A stretch of 7,177 nt of DNA from positions 1-7,177 of the forward strand of contig WTCH01000296.1 in NCBI GenBank assembly GCA_013138675.1, read 5' to 3'. The position numbers and the translations under genes were made by a program. Of the stretch, positions 1-5,592 are shown piece by piece. Origin of the DNA: Woeseiaceae bacterium (lineage in GTDB: Bacteria > Pseudomonadota > Gammaproteobacteria > Steroidobacterales > Woeseiaceae). The first letter of the stretch is position 1; every line of letters starts with the position of its first letter. Below the pieces are notes generated by a model that was not told where the DNA came from, did no database searches, and saw only the letters and a program-made list of their open reading frames with translations.

Positions 1-49
1 CTCTTGTGGGGGCGGCTGTTGTAGGAGCGGCTTCAGCCGCGACAGGTAG
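1..49 (+). repeat. Left arm of a perfect 49-base inverted repeat
   Basis: Bases 1-49 are identical, base for base, to the reverse complement of 728-776; the match breaks at base 50 versus 727. The arm consists of a 19-base G-rich lead (begins CTCTTGTGGGGGCGG), one complete REP at 20-45 and the next four bases. Because the match begins at the first base of the window, the repeat may be longer. The lead is not part of the REP core and does not precede the other REPs here, so the arm is a larger unit than a single REP. Confidence 0.9.
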
Positions 50-137
50 TGGCTTTTGTAGGAGCGGCTTTTTTTGTAGGAGCGGCTTCAGCCGCGACAG
101 ATATTGGCTTTTGTAGGAGCGGCTTCAGCCGCGACAG
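20..137 (+). repeat. Left REP array: three full copies and one truncated copy
   Basis: Three identical 26-base units lie at 20-45, 75-100 and 112-137. Each starts TGTAGGA, contains the palindrome GCGGCTTCAGCCGC and ends GACAG. A truncated unit at 57-74 stops after the first half of the palindrome and runs into Ts. Unit starts are spaced 37, 18 and 37 bases. The linkers before units 2 and 4 are near-identical and share TGGCTTTT, so the array looks like a duplicated 37-base module plus a broken copy. A GTAG tetranucleotide ahead of an imperfect hairpin is the classic RAYT-associated REP design, and here GTAG directly precedes GAGCGGC. Confidence 0.9.
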
Positions 138-194
138 GTTTCCATTTCTGGACAAACTACCACGTTCAAATTGTGGTTGAGTCCATAGCCACTC

Positions 195-207
195 GGCATC
201 CTATGCC
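195..207 (+). promoter_or_regulatory. Small hairpin just upstream of the RAYT start codon
   Basis: GGCAT at 195-199 and ATGCC at 203-207 form a 5-bp stem with a 3-base loop that ends two bases before the GTG at 210. No Shine-Dalgarno-like sequence is visible in the 20 bases before that GTG. If the stem forms in the mRNA it would sit in the ribosome-binding region and could keep transposase translation low. A second weak inverted repeat, ACCAC/GTGGT, lies at 159-163 and 173-177. The pairing is read from the sequence; a regulatory role is only a guess, since stems this short occur by chance. Confidence 0.25.
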
Positions 208-209
208 AA

Positions 210-695
210 GTGAACAACCACTCGGTGCGCGACCACAGTCTCCGCAATGGGCGATATTCTGAGCCCGGTCGAATTTACTTTGTGACCTCGTCCTGCTACC
301 GCAGAAAGAGGCTATTCGGTTCTGCAAAACGCGCAAACGTTCTTATGGACGAGTTTGTCAGACTAGGCAGCGAGAAGATCTGCGAGAACCTCGCTTTTGT
401 TGTCATGCCGGACCATTTTCACTGGCTGGTACAGCTTGCCGACGAGACATCATTGTCGGAAGTCGTCCGTCTATTGAAAGGTCGTTCTGCGCGAGCTCTG
501 AACCAGGGTCAAGTTTCGACGAAGAGAGCCTGGCAACCTGGATTTCATGATCACGCCGTTCGACGTGAAGAGGACATCGAGGCCTTGGCAAATTACTTGA
601 TTCAGAACCCACTCAGGGCGGGTCTGGTTGAGAGCCGGGATGAGTATCCGTTCTGGTGGTCAGTTTGGCACCCTCGAACCGGCTGTCGCGGCTGA
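210..695 (+). CDS. REP-associated tyrosine transposase (RAYT), IS200/IS605-like HUH/Y1 family
   Basis: This 161-aa protein is predicted to be a single-strand DNA endonuclease that recognises and cleaves REP hairpins. The HUH metal-binding motif is HFH at residues 69-71, in the context MPDHFHWL. The likely catalytic tyrosine is Tyr129 in NYLIQNPLRAGLV. Other family-typical blocks are the N-terminal SEPGRIYFVTSS (17-28), KGRSARAL (90-97) and WQPGFHDHAVR (108-118). No truncation is visible and the length is ordinary for compact RAYTs. The GTG at 210 is chosen because an in-frame stop lies at 186-188 and no in-frame ATG lies between; the nearby ATG at 203 is out of frame. No clear ribosome-binding site precedes it. 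The last codons and the TGA (693-695) lie inside a REP copy. The gene faces parC tail to tail. The family call is firm; activity and mobility are unknown. Confidence 0.9.
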   Translation: MNNHSVRDHSLRNGRYSEPGRIYFVTSSCYRRKRLFGSAKRANVLMDEFVRLGSEKICENLAFVVMPDHFHWLVQLADETSLSEVVRLLKGRSARALNQGQVSTKRAWQPGFHDHAVRREEDIEALANYLIQNPLRAGLVESRDEYPFWWSVWHPRTGCRG

Positions 696-757
696 AGCCG
701 CTCCTACAAAAAAAGCCACTCCAACACCTACCTGTCGCGGCTGAAGCCGCTCCTACA
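683..757 (-). repeat. Right REP pair, inverted relative to the left array
   Basis: Two copies of the same 26-base REP lie at 683-708 and 732-757 in the opposite orientation to the left array. Both are identical in sequence to the left copies. The first overlaps the last 13 bases of the transposase gene and supplies its stop codon. It is followed by a run of As (708-714), which reads as TTTTTTT on the minus strand, and then AGCCACT, the reverse complement of the AGTGGCT also seen in the first left linker (48-54). The second lies in the 49-base inverted repeat next to parC. The hairpins lie in the parC 3' untranslated region and could protect or end its transcript, but none is followed directly by a U-run, so a classical intrinsic terminator is not supported. 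Confidence 0.9.
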
Positions 758-776
758 ACAGCCGCCCCCACAAGAG
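728..776 (-). repeat. Right arm of the perfect 49-base inverted repeat
   Basis: This is the exact reverse complement of 1-49. It contains the REP at 732-757 and a 19-base non-REP segment (758-776) that ends four bases from the parC stop codon at 781-783. The identity over non-REP sequence suggests that both arms were copied together and recently, or are kept alike by gene conversion. That explanation is inference; the match is direct. Confidence 0.9.
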
Positions 777-780
777 CCGT

Positions 781-3033
781 TTATTCGCGCGTGATGCCGA
801 CAAGGCGATCGACGTTGCGCCAGCCTCTGGGCAACAGCCCCCCTCGGAGGGCCCGCTCACCGTAGTACGAATCCGTGTCGTTCCACTTGATCGTCATGAT
901 GCGCGAGCCGCAGTAGACCTGCAGGTCACCGTCTTCAGGAACCACCGCTGCAGCAATCATCCTCTCCTCGCCCGTCTTGTATTTCTTCGACGGAATGTTG
1001 ATTAGCTTGTTGCCTTTGCCCTTGGCAAGCTCTGGCAACTCATCCATCTCGAACATCAACAGGCGGCCGATACTGCTTACTGCCGCAATCAGGCATTCGG
1101 TATCTGCTGGAATCGGTGCCGGAACCACGGCTTTGCCGCCCAGCGGTACGCGCAGAATTGCCTTACCCGCCTTGTTTCGGGTCACGAGGTCCTCGAGCGT
1201 CGCGACAAAGCCATAACCCGCATCACTCGCGAGCAGGTATTTCTCGTCGTTATCGCCGATCATCGCACCACAGAACTCAGCGCCGTCGGGTGGCTTGAAA
1301 CGGCTCGACAGAGGCTCGCCCTGCCCGCGCGCCGACGGCAAGGTGCCCGCAATAACGCTGTAGACACGCCCCGTGCTGTCGACAAACATCGCGAGCTGAT
1401 TACTACGACCCTGCGCTGCCGCAAGATAGGCATCACCTGACTTGTAGCTAAGCGCCAGTGCGTCAACTTCGTGGCCTTTCGCCGCACGGGCGAAGCCCCG
1501 CTGGGACAGGACAACAGTTACCGGCTCGCTCGAAACCAGCTGCGTTTCATCAAGCGCCTGCGCAGCCTCACGCTCGACAATTGCGGTACGGCGATCGTCA
1601 CCGTAGGCCTCGGCGTCTTCAAGAATCTCTTTTTTGATCAGCGTCTTCAGGCGTGCAGCGCTGCCGAGTGTTTTATCCAGTGTTGCGCGCTCTTCATTGA
1701 GTTCGTCCTGCTCGCCCCTGATCTTCATTTCCTCGAGCTTGGCGAGATTGCGCAGCCTGAGGTTCAGAATGGCCTCTGCCTGCATATCGCTGAGTTTGAA
1801 TTTCTTCATCAGCACTGGCTTGGGCTCATCTTCCCTGCGAATGATCGCAATAACCTCGTCGATATTGAGGTAGGCAGCCAGCAGGCCATCGAGAATATGC
1901 AGCCGGTCGGTAACGATCTGTAGCCGGTGCTGTAAGCGGCGTGTGACCGTGTCCTTGCGGAACTTGATCCACTCCTTAAGCAGACTGACGAGGTCGAATG
2001 CCCGCGGGCGGCCCTCGAGGTCAATGATGTTCATATTGACGCGGCAGGTGCGCTCGAGTGATGTCGTCGAGAACAGGTGAGACATCAATTCATCTTTGTC
2101 GACGCGATTCGAGCGTGGCGTAATAACGAGCCTTGTCGGGTCCTCGTGATCGGACTCGTCACGCAAGTCTTCAACCTGGGGCAATTTCTTGGCGCGCATC
2201 TGCGCGGCGATCTGCTCGAGTATCTTGCCACCGGATATCTGGTGCGGCAGCGCCGTGATGACGATGTCACCCTTCTCGACTTTGTACGCCGCACGTAAGC
2301 GCAATGTGCCACTGCCGGTCGAATAGATCTGCTTGATGTCCTCGCGCGGTGACACAAGTTCGCCACCGGTCGGGTAATCCGGGCCTTTGATGTGTGTCAT
2401 CAAGGCAGACACCGTGGCCTTGGGATTATCGAGCAGGTGAATCAGCGCGCTCGCGACTTCATTGAGGTTGTGTGGCGGAACATCCGTCGAAAGCCCAACA
2501 GCAATACCTGTGGTGCCGTTCAACAACAAATTTGGCAGACGCGCCGGTAGCACAACCGGCTCGTTCATCGTGCCATCGAAGTTCGGGACCCAGTCAACGG
2601 TACCGTGGGCAAGCTCCTGCAACAGGCTCTTCGCGTACGGCGTAAGGCGCGATTCGGTGTAGCGCATCGCGGCAAATGACTTCGGGTCGTCGGTCGAACC
2701 CCAGTTACCCTGGCCGTCAACGATCGGGTAACGATAAGAGAAGTCCTGCGCCATCAACACCATTGCCTCGTAACAGGCCGAGTCTCCATGCGGATGGAAC
2801 TTGCCGATGACGTCGCCGACGGTGCGTGCTGATTTCTTCGGTTTCTGACCAGCCGAAAGACCCAGCTCACTCATTGCGTAGATGATGCGTCGTTGTACAG
2901 GCTTGAGTCCGTCACCAATCTGCGGCAATGCACGATCCAGGATGACGTACATCGAATAATCGAGATAAGCCTTCTCGGTATATTCCTTGAGTGGTTGTTG
3001 CTCAACACCCTCGAGATTCAAACTGTTTTGCAT
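781..3033 (-). CDS. parC: DNA topoisomerase IV subunit A (ParC)
   Basis: This is the DNA cleavage and rejoining subunit of topoisomerase IV, which with ParE decatenates daughter chromosomes in the cytoplasm. From the ATG at 3033 the protein has 750 aa, close to the 752 aa of E. coli ParC. The winged-helix region carries the catalytic Tyr125 (AAMRYTESRL), the DNA-bending Ile177 (TTGIAVG) and the quinolone region HPHGDSACYEAM, with Ser85 and Glu89 matching the susceptible E. coli Ser80 and Glu84. A coiled-coil/gate region follows, then a beta-propeller-type C-terminal domain from about residue 500. The QRRGGKG-type GyrA box is absent, which favours ParC over GyrA. An ATG at 3084 would add 17 residues and overlap parE by 37 bases; I prefer 3033 because of length, the ParC-like N-terminus and GAGAG at 3043-3047. 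It follows parE by 14 nt and is surely cotranscribed with it. Confidence 0.97.
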   Translation of the reverse strand: MQNSLNLEGVEQQPLKEYTEKAYLDYSMYVILDRALPQIGDGLKPVQRRIIYAMSELGLSAGQKPKKSARTVGDVIGKFHPHGDSACYEAMVLMAQDFSYRYPIVDGQGNWGSTDDPKSFAAMRYTESRLTPYAKSLLQELAHGTVDWVPNFDGTMNEPVVLPARLPNLLLNGTTGIAVGLSTDVPPHNLNEVASALIHLLDNPKATVSALMTHIKGPDYPTGGELVSPREDIKQIYSTGSGTLRLRAAYKVEKGDIVITALPHQISGGKILEQIAAQMRAKKLPQVEDLRDESDHEDPTRLVITPRSNRVDKDELMSHLFSTTSLERTCRVNMNIIDLEGRPRAFDLVSLLKEWIKFRKDTVTRRLQHRLQIVTDRLHILDGLLAAYLNIDEVIAIIRREDEPKPVLMKKFKLSDMQAEAILNLRLRNLAKLEEMKIRGEQDELNEERATLDKTLGSAARLKTLIKKEILEDAEAYGDDRRTAIVEREAAQALDETQLVSSEPVTVVLSQRGFARAAKGHEVDALALSYKSGDAYLAAAQGRSNQLAMFVDSTGRVYSVIAGTLPSARGQGEPLSSRFKPPDGAEFCGAMIGDNDEKYLLASDAGYGFVATLEDLVTRNKAGKAILRVPLGGKAVVPAPIPADTECLIAAVSSIGRLLMFEMDELPELAKGKGNKLINIPSKKYKTGEERMIAAAVVPEDGDLQVYCGSRIMTIKWNDTDSYYGERALRGGLLPRGWRNVDRLVGITRE

Positions 3034-3042
3034 AGGATCGAT

Positions 3043-3047
3043 CTCTC
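3043..3047 (-). promoter_or_regulatory. Likely ribosome-binding site of parC
   Basis: Read on the minus strand, GAGAG lies directly after the parE stop codon (3048-3050) and 9 bases before the ATG at 3031-3033. It is a modest Shine-Dalgarno match. It helps decide for the shorter parC start over the ATG at 3082-3084, which lies inside parE. Confidence 0.5.
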
Positions 3048-4934
3048 TTATATCTCGGCCAGATTGCCTTTGGTCTCGAGCCATTTACGGCGATCTTTGG
3101 CACGCTTTTTCGCTAATAGCATATCCATCATTTGGTCGGTCTTGTCATTGCCACTGACCGTCAGCTGCACCAGTCGCCGCGTGTCGCGGTTCATCGTGGT
3201 TTCACGAAGCTGCGACGGGTTCATTTCGCCCAGGCCCTTGAATCGCGTGACCGTGACCTTGCCGCGCATCTTCTCGGCCTCGATGCGATCGAGAATGCCT
3301 TTGCGCTCGCTGTCATCGAGCGCGTAAAAAACTTCTTTGCCGACGTCGACGCGATACAGGGGTGGCATCGCGACATACACGTGTCCGTCAAGAACAAGCT
3401 CACGGAAGTGCCGCAGGAACAATGCACACAACAGGGTCGCAATGTGCAGACCATCGGAGTCCGCGTCGGCAAGGATACAAACCTTGTGATACCGCAGATT
3501 GTCGAGAATGGTGTCACCCGGATCGATACCGAGTGCAATGCTGATGTCGTGTACTTCCTGTGACGCGAGTATCTCGCCAGAGTCAACCTCCCAGGTATTC
3601 AGGATCTTGCCCCTGAGCGGCATGATCGCCTGGGTGTTGCGATCGCGCGCCTGTTTCGCAGAGCCTCCTGCCGAATCACCCTCGACAAGAAAGATCTCGC
3701 AGAGCTCGGGTTCCTGCGAGGTGCAGTCGGCGAGCTTGCCGGGCAACGCCGGCCCCGACACGATCTTCTTGCGTACAACTTTCTTGGCGGCTTTGAGGCG
3801 CTTCTGCGCTTTGCCGATGGCCAAAGTAGCGATCTGGTCGCCGGTCTCCGGGTGTTGGTTAAGCCACAGGGAAAAACTGTCTTTGATGACGCCCATGACA
3901 AACGCAGCCGACTCGCGTGATGAGAGGCGTTCCTTCGTTTGTCCGGAGAACTGTGGATCTTCGAGTTTTGCGCTGAGCACGAAACTCAGGCCGTCCCAGA
4001 CATCCTCGGGAGCGATTGCGACGCCGCGCGGAAGCAAACTGCGGAAGTCGGCGAACTCGCGGACCGCATTGGTCAGGCCGGTACGCAAGCCATTGACGTG
4101 GGTGCCGCCTTGCGGCGTCGGGATCAGATTGACATAGCTTTCCGTAACGCTCTGGCCACCATCGGTCGTCCAGGCCAGGGCCCAGTCAACGGTCTCATTG
4201 TTGCCGGAAAGACTGCCCGAGAACGGCTCTGCCGGCAGCAATTCGGTCGCGCCAATCGCCTCTGTCAGATATTCCTCGAGCCCACCCGAGTAGCACCACT
4301 CCATCTTCTCCTTGGGCTTCTCGACTTTCAGGCGAACCGTCAGCCCCGGGCACAACACAGCCTTCGCTTTCAGTGCGTGCTTGAGGCGCGATACTGAAAT
4401 CTTGGATGAGTCGAAATACTGCTCATCAGGCCAGAAGCGTATGGTCGTACCGGTGTTGGTTTTTCCGACCGTGCCAACTGTTTCAAGTTTGCCGCGCTTC
4501 TTGCCGCCGGCAAAGCTCATGTTGTATTCCTTGCCGCCGCGCCGAATCCAGATCTCGAGATTCTTTGACAGTGCATTCACGACCGACACGCCAACGCCGT
4601 GCAGGCCACCCGAATACTGGTAGTTATCGTGATTGAATTTGCCGCCCGCGTGCAGCCGCGTCAGGATGAGCTCGACGCCGGGAATTTTTTCTTTCGGATG
4701 TTTGTCGACGGGCATGCCGCGACCATCATCGGCGACTTCGAGCGAACCATCCTTGAACAGAGTGACTTCAATTTTCTTGCAGTGACCTGCGAGAGCTTCG
4801 TCGACACTGTTGTCTACGACTTCATGAGCCAGGTGATTTGGCCGTGTCGTATCGGTATACATGCCGGGCCGGCGCCATACAGGCTCCAGCCCGCTAAGGA
4901 CTTCAATGTCCGCCGCGTCGTATCGTTTCGCCAT
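3048..4934 (-). CDS. parE: DNA topoisomerase IV subunit B (ParE)
   Basis: This is the ATPase subunit of topoisomerase IV and the partner of ParC. At 628 aa it nearly matches E. coli ParE (630 aa). The N-terminal GHKL ATPase domain shows the catalytic Glu38 and Asn42 (HEVVDNSVDEALAG), Asp70 in DDGRGMP and the ATP-lid glycines around 105-115. The transducer has the QTK loop with Lys334. The TOPRIM domain has Glu418 in LVEGDSAGG, the block PLRGKILN at 439-446 and the metal-binding aspartates 490, 492 and 494 in DADSDG. That last motif is typical of ParE, where GyrB usually has DADVDG. There is no GyrB-type insert of about 170 residues. Ser458 and Glu460 match wild-type quinolone-related positions of E. 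coli ParE. The ATG at 4934 has AGGA close upstream (4938-4941). It is the first gene of the parE-parC pair. Confidence 0.97.
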   Translation of the reverse strand: MAKRYDAADIEVLSGLEPVWRRPGMYTDTTRPNHLAHEVVDNSVDEALAGHCKKIEVTLFKDGSLEVADDGRGMPVDKHPKEKIPGVELILTRLHAGGKFNHDNYQYSGGLHGVGVSVVNALSKNLEIWIRRGGKEYNMSFAGGKKRGKLETVGTVGKTNTGTTIRFWPDEQYFDSSKISVSRLKHALKAKAVLCPGLTVRLKVEKPKEKMEWCYSGGLEEYLTEAIGATELLPAEPFSGSLSGNNETVDWALAWTTDGGQSVTESYVNLIPTPQGGTHVNGLRTGLTNAVREFADFRSLLPRGVAIAPEDVWDGLSFVLSAKLEDPQFSGQTKERLSSRESAAFVMGVIKDSFSLWLNQHPETGDQIATLAIGKAQKRLKAAKKVVRKKIVSGPALPGKLADCTSQEPELCEIFLVEGDSAGGSAKQARDRNTQAIMPLRGKILNTWEVDSGEILASQEVHDISIALGIDPGDTILDNLRYHKVCILADADSDGLHIATLLCALFLRHFRELVLDGHVYVAMPPLYRVDVGKEVFYALDDSERKGILDRIEAEKMRGKVTVTRFKGLGEMNPSQLRETTMNRDTRRLVQLTVSGNDKTDQMMDMLLAKKRAKDRRKWLETKGNLAEI

Positions 4935-5001
4935 CTATCCTGTGCCAGAGGTTGCCCAAGAATCTCCGGAAATACCGGTCGAAGCTCGGCAGGATTCTAG
5001 G
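4935..5001 (-). other. 67-bp gap between the DUF3501 gene and parE
   Basis: On the minus strand this gap follows the DUF3501 stop codon (5002-5004) and ends at the parE ATG. It contains a small inverted repeat, CCGG-TATTT-CCGG, and AGGA near the parE start. No strong -35/-10 pair and no hairpin followed by a U-run can be seen. It could therefore carry a weak parE promoter or simply be read through from the genes upstream; the sequence does not decide. Confidence 0.5.
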
Positions 5002-5592
5002 CTAGTCGAGGTCCCCGAGCAATGAGAGCCGGATATTTTCGCTGACTGGCGAGATTTCGACCTGGTAACTGTCATGGTCGATACCAGCCGCCAGGTGTGC
5101 GCCCTCTTTCAGCGCCACCGCCATGTCCGGGGTCAGTTCGAAGCGCAGGAAGTGCACTGCCGATGTTTTGGTCTCATCAGCGCGTTCGAGATCTTCGTCG
5201 GCAATCGCATAGCTGCGCTCAAGGTCTCCGACCTGCACATACACTTTGTCCTCGATGCCGACGAGTTGCGTCAGCATCGCCCGACGCTCTTCTTCTTCAG
5301 GAAACTCGACCATAAACGTCGCCTTCCAGTTGGAGCCGTCGGGAATCAGCGGGTTGTAAGCCTCGAGCTCGTCGTTGATGCCGTCCGTCTCAAAGATTCG
5401 TTCAATGCGCAGCATTTCCTGAACCTGGTACTGCATCGTCATGCGATCTTCGAAGTACAACGCGGCGTTTGTGCCGAGCGCGAGCCGGCGATTGCGTTTG
5501 TGCGCAAGTACACCTTCGCGGAACTCATCGCGAGCCGATGAGTACTGCTCCAGGCTGTAAAGATCGTCACGCGTCAGTTTTTGCATGGTCAT
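5002..5592 (-). CDS. DUF3501 family protein
   Basis: This is a 196-aa soluble protein that I recognise as DUF3501 from its sequence character and its fixed neighbourhood beside an HdrD/GlpC-like Fe-S protein and a rubrerythrin. It begins with MTMQKLTRDDLYSLEQYS, followed by basic residues (around 31-37, HKRNRR). The middle is rich in Glu/Asp, including the run PEEEERR. It has no cysteine, no signal peptide and no membrane segment, so it is unlikely to bind a cysteine-ligated cofactor itself. Two starts are possible: the ATG at 5592, which overlaps the upstream TGA by one base (TGATG), and a second ATG at 5586. A GGAA at 5597-5600 lies 4 or 10 bases before them. Its biochemical function is unknown. 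The tight coupling suggests that it is an accessory or assembly partner of the Fe-S oxidoreductase, which is inference. Confidence 0.85.
   Translation of the reverse strand: MTMQKLTRDDLYSLEQYSSARDEFREGVLAHKRNRRLALGTNAALYFEDRMTMQYQVQEMLRIERIFETDGINDELEAYNPLIPDGSNWKATFMVEFPEEEERRAMLTQLVGIEDKVYVQVGDLERSYAIADEDLERADETKTSAVHFLRFELTPDMAVALKEGAHLAAGIDHDSYQVEISPVSENIRLSLLGDLD

Larger units (their letters stand above)
1..776. mobile_element. REP/RAYT locus: single HUH transposase gene bracketed by inverted REP clusters
   Basis: The block holds one transposase gene (210-695) between REP palindromes that point in opposite directions on the two sides, with a perfect 49-base inverted repeat (1-49 and 728-776) as the outermost pair. 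This is the arrangement known for REP-associated tyrosine transposases, which are usually single-copy and immobile or nearly so, and which are thought to mobilise the REPs rather than themselves. The right boundary is set by the parC stop codon 4 bases away. The left boundary is not visible because the repeat runs to base 1. No target-site duplication can be assessed. Calling the whole block an element is inference; the gene and the repeats themselves are read directly. Confidence 0.65.

Noticed and set aside
20..137. Short regularly spaced repeats resembling a small CRISPR array
   Set aside because: The 26-base units contain a near-perfect palindrome, the linkers are about 11 bases and nearly identical, one unit is truncated, the same unit appears inverted at 683-757, and no cas gene is present. 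This is a REP array.
708..714. T-run on the minus strand as an intrinsic terminator for parC
   Set aside because: The run is about 24 bases beyond the end of the preceding REP unit instead of directly after a hairpin, so it does not fit a standard rho-independent terminator.
656..865. Plus-strand open frame running from the RAYT end across the REPs into parC
   Set aside because: It is built from REP sequence and the antisense of the parC end; low-complexity composition and no start signal.
1471..1923. Plus-strand open frame of 150 codons
   Set aside because: It is antisense to parC, which is unambiguous here; no domain or ribosome-binding site supports it.
3034..3084. Upstream parC start at 3084
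   Set aside because: It would add 17 residues not typical of ParC and overlap parE by 37 bases; the ATG at 3033 gives the usual length and has a plausible ribosome-binding site just after the parE stop.
3499..4137. Plus-strand open frame of 212 codons
   Set aside because: It lies entirely inside parE on the opposite strand, shows no recognisable family features and is explained by the codon composition of parE.
5074..5541. Plus-strand open frame of 155 codons opposite the DUF3501 gene
   Set aside because: It is the mirror frame of a gene supported by its conserved neighbourhood and coupled start; there is no independent evidence for it.
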